From Martinezella multihospitum (GTDB taxonomy: Bacteria; Pseudomonadota; Alphaproteobacteria; Rhizobiales; Rhizobiaceae): a stretch of 64,000 nucleotides of DNA. The translations under genes were made by a program, and so were the position numbers. Positions 56,507 to 64,000 of this stretch are shown here, piece by piece; the stretch's first letter is position 1; each line of letters starts with the position of its first letter. Location: assembly GCF_900094585.1 (NCBI RefSeq), contig NZ_FMAG01000006.1, forward strand, positions 310,001-374,000. The letters are read 5' to 3'. Under the pieces are notes generated by a model. That model worked only from the letters and a program-made list of their open reading frames with translations, had not been told where the DNA came from and made no database searches.

Positions 56507-56713
56507 TCACTTCGCGGTGGCATCGTTTTTCCGAGCATCGGAACAGGCTACATCCGAGGCATCCAGTGTCTCCGGGCAAACCGGTACACCCCGCTCGGTC
56601 AGAACAAAGGGCTCGTCCAGAATATGCTCCTGCTTCAGGGCATTGACCAATTCCGCACGTAAACCGTCTCCACGCTTTGCCGCGATCACATGCAAATATA
56701 GGAAGATAGACAT
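56507..56713 (-). CDS. Hypothetical 67-aa protein
   Basis: ATG 56713 follows GGAGGGTGCC, an excellent ribosome binding site. The product (MSIFLYLHVIAAKRGDGLRA at the start, EPFVLTERGVPVCPETLDAS in the middle) is soluble, with no membrane segment and two Cys. It lies just downstream of tRNA-Leu on the same strand. I recognise no family; good translation signals and protein-like composition support it. Confidence 0.55.
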   Translation of the reverse strand: MSIFLYLHVIAAKRGDGLRAELVNALKQEHILDEPFVLTERGVPVCPETLDASDVACSDARKNDATAK

Positions 56714-56790
56714 GGCACCCTCCGATCCGGTTGATGGGATCAGAGTAGGCATTGACGCAGGTGCCAGCCACCCGTTTCCTGCTGAGCCAA

Positions 56791-56876
56791 TGGTGCGGAC
56801 GACGGGGGTCGAACCCGTACAGCCAAAGGCCGAGGGATTTTAAGTCCCTTGCGTCTACCAGTTTCGCCACGTCCGC
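56791..56876 (-). tRNA. tRNA-Leu (TAA anticodon)
   Basis: On the minus strand an 86-base class II tRNA: acceptor GCGGACG with CGTCCGC, encoded CCA, anticodon loop ACTTAAAAT with TAA, a long variable arm (CTCGGCCTTTGGCTGT) and T-arm GGGTTCGACCCCC. Confidence 0.97.
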
Positions 56877-57090
56877 GCTGGGCGATTTCAATATCTTGCG
56901 TCGTGTGATTTGGAAAGCGCTGCGCGGTCGTTTTTTGAGTTAGACTCCAGCTTTCTCGGATACGCCGGCGACTTCAATCAAGCGATGAGCGCGACCGGGT
57001 TGATGCAAATGGACCGCCGCCAACGCATCTCGCAAACGAAAGAGGCGCAGCCTTCGCCGCGCCTCTCTCAATCGATATGCAGAATTCAAA

Positions 57091-57690
57091 TCAAGCCGTG
57101 AGCTTGGCAGCGATCTTGGCGACGTGCGCGCCCTGATACTTTGCGGCTTCCAGTTCGATTTCGGAGGGCTGGCGCGAGCCGTCGCCATTGGTGATGGTGG
57201 AGGCGCCGTAGGGCGAACCGCCCTTGACTTCTTCCGTGCCCATCTGACCCTGGAAGGCGTAAGGGAGGCCGACGACGGCCATACCGTGGTGCAGGAGCGT
57301 CGGAATGAAGCCGAGGATGGTGGATTCCTGGCCGCCGTGCTGGGTCGCGGACGAAGTGAAGACCGAGCCAACCTTGCCGACGAGCTTGCCGCCGAACCAG
57401 AGACCGCCGGTCTGATCCCAGAAATTGCGCATCTGCGAGGCAACCGTGCCGAAACGGGTGCCGGCGCCGACGATGATGGCGTCATATTCGGCCAGTTCGT
57501 CCGGCGTTGCGATCGGGGCTTCCTGGTCGAGCTTGAAGTAGGAGGCCTTGGCGACTTCTTCCGGAACGAGTTCCGGCACGCGCTTCACCGTGACGTCGGC
57601 ACCGGCGGACTTTGCGCCTTCAGCGACGGCATAGGCCATCTTCTCGATGTGACCGTAAGCGGAATAATAGAGAACCAGAACCTTAGCCAT
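57091..57690 (-). CDS. wrbA: NAD(P)H:quinone oxidoreductase WrbA
   Basis: A 199-aa flavodoxin-like FMN protein. FMN loop VLYYSAYGHIEKMAYAVAEG (about residues 5-24), the second flavin segment GAGTRFGTVASQMRNFWDQT (about 76-95) and SSATQHGGQESTILGFIPTL (about 112-131) match WrbA. It reduces quinones by two electrons and so limits radical damage. An inverted repeat after the stop (AGAGGCGC 57041-57048 with GCGCCTCT 57059-57066) may terminate it. Confidence 0.94.
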   Translation of the reverse strand: MAKVLVLYYSAYGHIEKMAYAVAEGAKSAGADVTVKRVPELVPEEVAKASYFKLDQEAPIATPDELAEYDAIIVGAGTRFGTVASQMRNFWDQTGGLWFGGKLVGKVGSVFTSSATQHGGQESTILGFIPTLLHHGMAVVGLPYAFQGQMGTEEVKGGSPYGASTITNGDGSRQPSEIELEAAKYQGAHVAKIAAKLTA

Positions 57691-57932
57691 AAGAACGTCT
57701 CCCGTTTGTTGGACGCGTTGAATGTCGAGGAGTGTTGTATCAGCGATGCGACAGGGGCACAGCCCCCACGCTCAGAACGCAGTGTTCATCCTGTGTAGAC
57801 GGAAATTCATTTGCAACATCTTGTGATGACCGGCGGCCCGGCAAAACGAGCGTTTGCATTCGCCGTAAACAGCGCTACCTATTTCGGACCTTTTTGCGAA
57901 CGCGCGGATTGCGCATTTTCCTGGATGTCTTC

Positions 57933-58688
57933 ATGTCGAACGAAACCATTGTCACAGCCGCCATGCTCGCCATCGGCGACGAACTGCTCTCCGGCCGGAC
58001 GAAGGACAAGAATATCGGCCATCTCGCCGATGTGCTGCTGCTGGCCGGCATCGACCTGAAGGAAGTCCGCATCGTTGCCGATGATGAGGACGCGATCGTT
58101 TCGGCGCTGAACGCCCTGCGCGGTCAGTATGATTACGTCTTCACCTCGGGCGGCATCGGCCCGACCCATGACGACATCACCGCCGATGCCATCGCCAAGG
58201 CTTTCGGCGTGCCCTGCGAGCACGATGCCGAAGCCATGCGGATCATGGGCGAAATGTATGCCCGGCGCGAGATGGAATTCACCGAGGCCCGTCAGCGCAT
58301 GGCTCGCATGCCTGTGGGATCAAAGCATATCGCCAATCCGGTCTCGACCGCTCCCGGCTTCAATATCGGCAACGTCTATGTCATGGCAGGCGTGCCGCAG
58401 GTTTTCCAGGCGATGCTCGACAATGTCATCCCGACGCTGAAGACCGGCGCAAAAGTGCTATCAACAGCGATTTCCTGCCCCTATGGCGAGGGCGAGATCG
58501 GCACGCCGCTCGGCCTCATCCAGAAGGCGCATCCCGATACCAGCATCGGCTCCTACCCTCGCTATGTCGGCCAGTTCTTCTCGACCGAGATTGTTGTACG
58601 TGGTCGTTCTGCCGAGCTGGTTGAAAGTGTCGCAGCCGAGGTGCGCGCGATGATCGAAACCATCCGTCAGTCGAAAGCGACTGCATAA
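57933..58688 (+). CDS. CinA-type molybdopterin-binding-fold protein
   Basis: A 251-aa stand-alone version of the CinA N-terminal (MoaB/Mog-like) domain: AAMLAIGDELLSGRTKDKNI (about residues 8-27), FTSGGIGPTHDDITADAIAK (about 71-90) and VYVMAGVPQVFQAMLDNVIP. It lacks the CinA C-terminal amidase domain. Members are pyrophosphatases that act on NAD-related compounds or have unknown roles. The stop TAA (58686-58688) lies inside the first arm of the RIME1-like repeat, so the repeat supplies the last codons. Divergent from wrbA. Confidence 0.85.
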   Translation: MSNETIVTAAMLAIGDELLSGRTKDKNIGHLADVLLLAGIDLKEVRIVADDEDAIVSALNALRGQYDYVFTSGGIGPTHDDITADAIAKAFGVPCEHDAEAMRIMGEMYARREMEFTEARQRMARMPVGSKHIANPVSTAPGFNIGNVYVMAGVPQVFQAMLDNVIPTLKTGAKVLSTAISCPYGEGEIGTPLGLIQKAHPDTSIGSYPRYVGQFFSTEIVVRGRSAELVESVAAEVRAMIETIRQSKATA

Positions 58689-58786
58689 TTCCTTAAATCG
58701 AGATCGATTTAAGGATTAAAATTATGCAGCAGACTTAAAGTACGACAGCGACCTTTGCGCGTCATATATGACGCGCGGCGCTGTAC
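58681..58786. repeat. RIME1-like rhizobial intergenic repeat
   Basis: Two large palindromes in about 106 bp. First: CTGCATAATT (58681-58690) with AATTATGCAG (58720-58729), and inside it CCTTAAATCG with CGATTTAAGG (58705-58714). Second: the perfect 20-base palindrome GCGCGTCATATATGACGCGC (58757-58776), flanked by ACAGCG and CGCTGT. Size, order and sequence agree with the RIME1 element described in Rhizobium. Confidence 0.8.
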
Positions 58787-58926
58787 CGAAAATCAGTCGG
58801 CTGAGGCCTCACGTTCAACGAGGGCGTGCAACCGGCTGGGAACTCTCAGCGCGTTCGGGACGTTATCTTGTAGCGGAATGCTGATATCATGATCCGATCC
58901 AACCCTTCCGCATGGGAGATCTCTTC

Positions 58927-59772
58927 ATGTCCTACAAAACGATAGTGACCGTTCTCGACAATCCCGACAATACGCGCATCGCTGCAGAGTTTTCGGCAGC
59001 GCTCGCGAAGGAGCACGGCGCCTATGTCGTCGGGCTTCATGCGGAAATCGTCTCGACCGTTCCGCTGGTGGCGCCGATGGAGATTCCAGACCCTGTTGCG
59101 GTTCAGGCGCTTCAGGATGTCGCCCATAATCAGGCGGTCGACATCGAGCGGGTGTTCCGCTCGAAGATGGAGGCCTCCGGTCTCGACTACGAATGGCACA
59201 GCTTTGCCAGTACCGTCGGCTACGGCACCGAACCACTGATCGAAAGCGCCCGCAGCGCCGATCTTCTGGTGGCAGTGCAGCCGGACCCGTCAAAATACGC
59301 CGACACGCAAGTCGATGTCGAAACCTTCCTGTTCGACAGCGGCCGGCCGGTCCTGCTGATCCCCTATATTCTCAAGGAGCCGAAGCCCGTCCGCCGCGTG
59401 CTGATCGCCTGGAACGGCTCCAAGGAAGTGGCCCGCGCCACCTTCGACGCCCTGCCTTTCCTCAAGACTGCGGATTCGGTCGAGATCCTTTCGGTCAGCA
59501 CGTCGGAAAAAGACCCGCATCCGTCCAGAGAAACCGGCGTCCGGATAGCAGCGGCGCTGACACGCCATGGCGTTCGCGCCAAGTTCGAGACGGCAGCCTG
59601 CACCGGCAAATCGACGCCATCTCAGGTCATCGAAAACCGTCTGGCCGACGATAGCATCGACCTGCTGGTCATGGGCGCCTATACGCATTCCTGGCTGTGG
59701 CAGATGATCTTCGGCGGCACGACGCGCACCCTGCTGCAATCGATGACGGCAATGACGTTGCTGGCCCGCTGA
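58927..59772 (+). CDS. Universal stress protein, tandem UspA domains
   Basis: A 281-aa protein with two Usp domains (about 1-145 and 150-281). The first begins YKTIVTVLDNPDNTRIAAEF; the second begins VRRVLIAWNGSKEVARATFD and ends in VMGAYTHSWLWQMIFGGTTR, a modified form of the ATP-binding G-2x-G-9x-G motif. The family responds to starvation and redox stress. ATG 58927 follows GGGAG; a longer frame is less likely. A hairpin follows at 59796. Confidence 0.85.
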   Translation: MSYKTIVTVLDNPDNTRIAAEFSAALAKEHGAYVVGLHAEIVSTVPLVAPMEIPDPVAVQALQDVAHNQAVDIERVFRSKMEASGLDYEWHSFASTVGYGTEPLIESARSADLLVAVQPDPSKYADTQVDVETFLFDSGRPVLLIPYILKEPKPVRRVLIAWNGSKEVARATFDALPFLKTADSVEILSVSTSEKDPHPSRETGVRIAAALTRHGVRAKFETAACTGKSTPSQVIENRLADDSIDLLVMGAYTHSWLWQMIFGGTTRTLLQSMTAMTLLAR

Positions 59773-60088
59773 GCGGCTGAAAGCTCAAATCCTATGTCAA
59801 CCGGTGCAAATGTGCATCGGTTGACCGCTTTGCGGCTATTGCCTTTTGCCTGCAAATCCAGCAGAAAGCAGCGACCGATGACAGAATTCCCGCCAGGGAA
59901 CCGTTCGCGCGGTCGAAGGAGCATGATCCCGAAAAGCATATGGCTTTTCTTGGACGAGATCCTGTTCAAGCAGATAGCAAGCGAATCGCGTTCCGGATTT
60001 GGTTCTTGGTCCGCGCCCGCCGCGGGGTCTGCTCAGGGTCGCCGGCGCTGCCGGTGCGTCATTATTCCATGCCCCGGAGCCTTCTGCC
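59773..60088. other. Intergenic region with a repeat-like fragment
   Basis: About 316 bp. It holds the Usp hairpin and, at about 59919-59990, the sequence GAGCATGATCCCGAAAAG with the stretch after it, which resembles a half of a palindrome common in rhizobial intergenic regions. It is probably a decayed repeat. The gpt promoter must also lie here. Confidence 0.4.
59796..59825 (+). terminator. Hairpin after the universal stress gene
   Basis: GTCAACCG (59796-59803) pairs with CGGTTGAC (59818-59825); a G/T pair and TGCA/TGCA extend the stem to a 4-base loop. CGCTTTGC follows. Confidence 0.6.
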
Positions 60089-60586
60089 ATGTCCCTGCCC
60101 GATAAAGCCTTTCCCGTATCCTGGGATCAGTTCCATCGCGATGCGCGCGCGCTTGCCTGGCGGCTTGCCGGCCTCAACCGTGAATTCAAGGCAATCGTCT
60201 GCATCACCCGCGGCGGCCTCGTGCCGGCTGCCATCATCTCTCGCGAGCTCAATATCCGGCTGATCGAGACCGTCTGTGTCGCCTCCTATCACGACTATTC
60301 CAGCCAGGGCGAAATGAACCTGCTCAAAGGCATCGCACCGGAACTGTCGGTCAATGGCGGTGAAGGCGTCCTCGTCATTGACGATCTCACCGATACCGGC
60401 AAGACCGCTCTCGAAGTCCGCGCCCTGCTGCCCAAGGCGCATTTTGCCTGCGTCTACGCCAAGCCGACCGGCGTTCCTACAATCGACACCTTTATCACAG
60501 AGGTCAGCCAGGACACCTGGATCTACTTCCCGTGGGACATGGGCTTCACCTATCAGGAGCCGATCGCCAAGGGGCATCGCGGCTGA
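60089..60586 (+). CDS. gpt: Xanthine(-guanine) phosphoribosyltransferase
   Basis: A 165-aa type I PRTase that salvages xanthine, guanine and hypoxanthine with PRPP. The PRPP loop is LVIDDLTDTGKTALEVR (about residues 92-108) and the early loop is AIVCITRGGLVPAAII (about 35-50). The C-terminal WIYFPWDMGFTYQEPI is specific for bacterial XGPRT. ATG 60089 begins the family sequence MSLPDKAFPV. Monocistronic, with possible hairpins after the stop. Confidence 0.92.
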   Translation: MSLPDKAFPVSWDQFHRDARALAWRLAGLNREFKAIVCITRGGLVPAAIISRELNIRLIETVCVASYHDYSSQGEMNLLKGIAPELSVNGGEGVLVIDDLTDTGKTALEVRALLPKAHFACVYAKPTGVPTIDTFITEVSQDTWIYFPWDMGFTYQEPIAKGHRG

Positions 60587-61177
60587 TCTCCAGCTGCCGT
60601 CAGCGCGAATCAGTCATGATCCGCGCGCGGTGGTGAAATATGATTCGGATAACGGTAATAGAGGTGGGCGCTGCGGCGCCCACTAGATTTAGTGGGCGTC
60701 ACAAAGACGAGAAAGCGTGAGATTCAAGGCTTTCCGCGCGAATCATGATGCGCCACAGCATGAATTTACTGCGCTGCCAATGGCATCGAGGTCACGGTCA
60801 CAATTTTGTCGCTTTCGACACCGGCGGTGATGATACTTGTTGCGCCAACGGTCGCACGAAGGGCGAGCATCCCTCCCCAACCTCTTGAATCTCTTAGCCT
60901 ACTGGCATTTCCCCAGTTTCCACAGGCAAGCCCACAAGATATTGTGGTTAGCAATCCATTACAAACCACCCCTTGACGGAATCGGGTCTTTCAAAGTTAA
61001 TGGACGACGTTGCGGCGGCGACTGGACCAGGCGGGGTTACGAGGGCTGGTTCTCAATTCGAAATCGGATTTGGATTCAAGGCGATTCACCTATGCAGGTG
61101 ACCGCCGTGAGGGTTTTTGTGTCGATCTCGAGGCAGCCGAAAAAACACATGCGGGGACTGGCGGCAATAAGCTGTTA
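60587..61177. other. Long non-coding stretch between gpt and nrdJ
   Basis: About 590 bp without a supported gene. It holds two mutually exclusive hairpins at 60664-60698 and two copies of a CGCGAATCA...ATGAT sequence (about 60604 and 60738). The minus-strand frame at 60766-60969 is not convincing. The NrdR boxes follow at 61178. Confidence 0.45.
60664..60698 (+). promoter_or_regulatory. Three-arm alternative hairpins after gpt
   Basis: GTGGGCGC (60664-60671) pairs with GCGCCCAC (60676-60683); the overlapping CGCCCACT (60677-60684) can instead pair with AGTGGGCG (60691-60698). Only one stem can form at a time. It may be a terminator, part of a repeat, or an attenuator. Confidence 0.4.
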
Positions 61178-61224
61178 ATACTATATTTAGTGTTTGCGGC
61201 CACCATCACCACAATATACAGGAA
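61178..61224 (+). promoter_or_regulatory. Tandem NrdR boxes upstream of nrdJ
   Basis: ATACTATATTTAGTGT (61178-61193) and CCACAATATACAGGAA (61209-61224) both fit the NrdR core CwATATaTwG, the first nearly complete and the second with one core change and weaker flanks. Their starts are 31 bp apart, the spacing (about three turns) typical of NrdR pairs. Confidence 0.75.
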
Positions 61225-61359
61225 AGACATCTCCGGGTGACACCTCCTGTGAAAGAGCGGATCGGAAGCTGGCTGCGCGTTGAATTCGCGATGCCGGAAT
61301 GAGAATTTTTGCGCCCTGTTTTCATGCGGGCGCGCACCAACGAATGAAGGATTGGGACC

Positions 61360-64000
61360 ATGCGCATCGAACGCCGTTTTACGAAGGCCGGCCAGTCACC
61401 CTATGCGGACATCGAATTCCGCAAGGCGACGAGCGAGATCAAGAATCCTGACGGTTCGATCGTGTTCCGCCTCGAAAACATCGACGTACCCGCGCAGTTC
61501 TCGCAGGTCGCCGCCGACATTCTGGCGCAGAAGTATTTCCGCAAGGCCGGCGTGCCTGCCAAGCTCAGACGTGTCGAGGAAAACGACGTTCCTTCCTTCC
61601 TGTGGCGCTCCGTGCCCGACGATGCGGCCATGAAGGACCTGCCGAAGGACCAGCAGAACGGTTCCGAAACCGATGCGCGCCAGGTCTTCGATCGCCTCGC
61701 CGGCACCTGGACCTACTGGGGCTGGAAAGGCGGCTATTTCTCGTCCGAGGAAGACGCCTCCGCCTTCCGCGACGAGCTTGCCTATATGCTTGCCACCCAG
61801 CGCGTCGCTCCGAATTCGCCGCAGTGGTTCAACACCGGCATGCACTGGGCCTACGGCATCGACGGCCCCGGCCAGGGCCACTATTATGTCGACCCGTTCA
61901 CCGGCAAGCTCACCAAGTCCAAGTCGGCCTATGAGCATCCGCAGCCGCATGCCTGCTTCATTCAGTCGGTCGAAGACGATCTCGTCAACGAAGGCGGCAT
62001 CATGGACCTCTGGGTTCGTGAAGCCCGTCTCTTCAAGTACGGCTCCGGCACCGGCTCGAACTTCTCGATGCTGCGCGCCGAGGGTGAAAAGCTTTCCGGT
62101 GGCGGCCGTTCCTCCGGCCTCATGAGCTTCCTGAAGATCGGCGACCGCGCTGCCGGCGCCATCAAGTCGGGCGGCACGACCCGCCGCGCCGCCAAGATGG
62201 TCGTCGTCGACATCGACCATCCGGATATCGAGGACTACATCAACTGGAAGGTCAAGGAAGAGCAGAAGGTTGCTGCTCTCGTGACCGGCTCCAAGATCGT
62301 CGCCAAGCACCTGAAGGCGATCATGAAGGCGACCGTCAATTGCGAAGGCGACAATGACGATTGCTTCGACCCGGCCAAGAACCCTGCGCTGAAGCGCGAG
62401 ATACGCGCTGCCAAGAAGGACCAGGTTCCGGAAAACTATGTCCAGCGCGTCATTCAGTTCGCCCGCCAGGGCTACACGGATCTCGAATTCAAGACCTACG
62501 ACACCGACTGGGATTCGGAAGCCTATCTCACCGTATCCGGCCAGAACTCCAACAACTCGGTCTCGATCAAGGACGACTTCCTGCGCGCCGTCGAGAATGA
62601 TGGCGACTGGAATCTGACCGCCCGCAAGGACGGCAAGGTCGTCAAGACGCTGAAGGCTCGCGATCTCTGGGAGTCCATCTCCTACGCCGCCTGGGCATCG
62701 GCCGATCCGGGCCTGCACTTCAACACGACGATGAACGATTGGCACACTAGCCCGGCTGCCGGCCCGATCCGTGCATCCAATCCGTGCTCGGAATACATGT
62801 TCCTCGACGACACGGCCTGCAACCTCGCTTCGCTGAACCTGATGACCTTCAAGGACGCGGCGACGAAGCGCATCAACATTGCCGACTACGAGCATGCCGT
62901 CCGCCTCTGGACCGTCGTTCTCGAAATCTCTGTCATGATGGCGCAGTTCCCCTCGCGCCGCATCGCCGAGCTTTCCTACGAATACCGCACGCTCGGCCTC
63001 GGATACGCCAATATCGGCGGCCTGCTGATGTCGTCGGGTATTCCCTATGACAGCGACGAAGCCCGCGCCATCGCCGGCTCGCTGACCGCAATCATGACCG
63101 GCATCGCCTATGCGACGTCGGCCGAGATGGCCTCCGAACTCGGGACCTTCCCGATGTTCAAGCCGAACCGCGAAAACATGCTGCGCGTCATCCGCAACCA
63201 TCGCCGCGCCGCTTACGGCGAGGCCTCGGGCTATGAAAACCTGTCGGTTAATCCGGTGGCGCTGATCCACTCCGACAATCCGGACCAGGATCTCGTTGCC
63301 CATGCCAAGGCTGCCTGGGACAAGGCGCTAGAACTCGGCGAGAAGCACGGCTACCGCAATGCCCAGGCAACCGTTATCGCGCCGACCGGCACGATCGGTC
63401 TCGTCATGGATTGCGACACCACCGGCATCGAGCCGGACTTCGCCCTGGTGAAGTTCAAGAAACTCGCCGGCGGCGGCTACTTCAAGATCATCAACCGCGC
63501 CGTTCCGGAAGCGCTGCGCACGCTCGGCTATTCGGAAAGCCAGATCGCCGAGATCGAGGCTTACGCCGTCGGCCATGGCAACCTGAACCAGGCTCCGGCC
63601 ATCAACCCGTCGACGCTGAAGGCCAAGGGCTTCACCGCCGAGAAGGTCGATGCCGTCAACGCCGCGCTCAAGAGCGCCTTCGACATCAAGTTCGTCTTCA
63701 ACCAGTGGACGCTCGGCGCCGACTTCCTGAAGGGCACACTGAAGGTGTCCGACGAGCAGATGGCCGACATGAGCTTCAACTTGCTCGATCACCTCGGCTT
63801 CTCGAAGAAGGACATCGAAGCCGCCAACATCCACGTCTGCGGTGCGATGACGCTGGAAGGCGCTCCATTCCTCAAGAACGAACATCTCGCCGTCTTCGAT
63901 TGCGCCAATCCTTGCGGCAAGATCGGCAAGCGCTACCTCTCGGTCGAAAGCCACATCCGCATGATGGCTGCCGCCCAGCCCTTCATCTCGGGTGCAATTT
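61360..64000 (+). CDS. nrdJ: Vitamin B12-dependent ribonucleotide reductase, class II (3' end outside window)
   Basis: The frame starts at ATG 61360 (MRIERRFTKAGQSPYADIEF), with AAGGATTGGG upstream, and is open for 880 codons to the window end. It is an adenosylcobalamin-dependent RNR that makes dNTPs without needing oxygen. The catalytic barrel is visible: PQPHACFIQSVEDDL (about 196), KYGSGTGSNFSMLRAEGEKL (about 226), SNPCSEYMFLDDTACNLASL (about 473-492) and ATVIAPTGTIGLVMDCDTTG near 670. The rhizobial protein is long (about 1,260 aa as I recall), so roughly the last third is missing. Two NrdR boxes lie upstream. Confidence 0.95.
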   Translation, partial: MRIERRFTKAGQSPYADIEFRKATSEIKNPDGSIVFRLENIDVPAQFSQVAADILAQKYFRKAGVPAKLRRVEENDVPSFLWRSVPDDAAMKDLPKDQQNGSETDARQVFDRLAGTWTYWGWKGGYFSSEEDASAFRDELAYMLATQRVAPNSPQWFNTGMHWAYGIDGPGQGHYYVDPFTGKLTKSKSAYEHPQPHACFIQSVEDDLVNEGGIMDLWVREARLFKYGSGTGSNFSMLRAEGEKLSGGGRSSGLMSFLKIGDRAAGAIKSGGTTRRAAKMVVVDIDHPDIEDYINWKVKEEQKVAALVTGSKIVAKHLKAIMKATVNCEGDNDDCFDPAKNPALKREIRAAKKDQVPENYVQRVIQFARQGYTDLEFKTYDTDWDSEAYLTVSGQNSNNSVSIKDDFLRAVENDGDWNLTARKDGKVVKTLKARDLWESISYAAWASADPGLHFNTTMNDWHTSPAAGPIRASNPCSEYMFLDDTACNLASLNLMTFKDAATKRINIADYEHAVRLWTVVLEISVMMAQFPSRRIAELSYEYRTLGLGYANIGGLLMSSGIPYDSDEARAIAGSLTAIMTGIAYATSAEMASELGTFPMFKPNRENMLRVIRNHRRAAYGEASGYENLSVNPVALIHSDNPDQDLVAHAKAAWDKALELGEKHGYRNAQATVIAPTGTIGLVMDCDTTGIEPDFALVKFKKLAGGGYFKIINRAVPEALRTLGYSESQIAEIEAYAVGHGNLNQAPAINPSTLKAKGFTAEKVDAVNAALKSAFDIKFVFNQWTLGADFLKGTLKVSDEQMADMSFNLLDHLGFSKKDIEAANIHVCGAMTLEGAPFLKNEHLAVFDCANPCGKIGKRYLSVESHIRMMAAAQPFISGAI

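Noticed and set aside
60766..60969. 67-codon minus-strand frame between gpt and nrdJ
   Set aside because: Its end (IVTVTSMPLAAQ) looks protein-like, but the start is poor and the length short; perhaps a gene remnant, not supportable.
60587..61359. Cobalamin riboswitch ahead of the B12-dependent reductase
   Set aside because: Looked for the B12-box and the surrounding helices and did not find them; the NrdR boxes explain regulation better.
61396..63303. Long minus-strand frame over nrdJ
   Set aside because: Antisense to a clearly conserved reductase; composition typical of a shadow frame.

Overview
The window looks like an ordinary chromosomal segment of an alphaproteobacterium of the family Rhizobiaceae, most likely genus Rhizobium; I cannot fix the species. 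The case rests on the gene set and order (a pcm-surE-serS-tatCBA-scpBA-nagZ block, exoR, popZ, a RopA-type porin, ugpBAE, a class II nrdJ), the GC-rich codon use and a RIME1-like rhizobial repeat. There is no prophage, insertion sequence, CRISPR array or integration site that I can support.

Layout. 1-15.1 kb is a long minus-strand housekeeping block, read from right to left: dgt, argS, a SPOR-domain cell-envelope protein, a GNAT acetyltransferase, nagZ, scpA-scpB, tatA-tatB-tatC, serS, surE, pcm and a LysM lipoprotein cut by the window edge. It joins nucleotide-pool control, tRNA charging, chromosome condensation, Tat export and peptidoglycan turnover. 15.4-24.7 kb holds erpA and xthA (plus strand), then exoR, a FadL-type outer-membrane protein, valS, popZ and a second isoaspartyl-methyltransferase-like gene (minus). 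25-32.3 kb is looser: small secreted and membrane proteins, a candidate small RNA with near-ideal promoter and terminator, tRNA-Cys, a YjaB-like acetyltransferase, a RopA-type porin, tRNA-Asn and a maltose/Nod-type acetyltransferase.

32.6-39.4 kb is a glycerol-3-phosphate uptake locus in an unusual split form: ugpBAE on the plus strand, a tannase-family esterase, then ugpC inverted on the minus strand. Each half has its own PhoB-box-like site about 65-70 bp before its start codon and its own terminator. 39.5-51.2 kb carries a photolyase, an SDR, cysteine synthase, an alanyl-tRNA editing protein, mercaptopyruvate sulfurtransferase, a divergent alanine dehydrogenase/Lrp pair, an EEP-family phosphatase, a PilZ protein and a Tat-exported cpdB. 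51.2-60.6 kb has two divergent regulator/target pairs (LysR-azoR, TetR-SDR, the latter with two near-identical operators), hlyU, ilvA, tRNA-Leu, wrbA, a CinA-type protein ending in a RIME1-like element, a double-domain UspA and gpt.

The window ends inside nrdJ, the B12-dependent ribonucleotide reductase, preceded by two NrdR-box-like sites with cores 31 bp apart. The most interesting items are the split ugp locus with duplicated Pho boxes, the candidate small RNA at about 25794-25868, the NrdR pair, the TetR double operator, several small membrane or secreted proteins, and the tannase-family enzyme that lacks both cysteines of its catalytic disulphide. I see no complete new multi-gene system.
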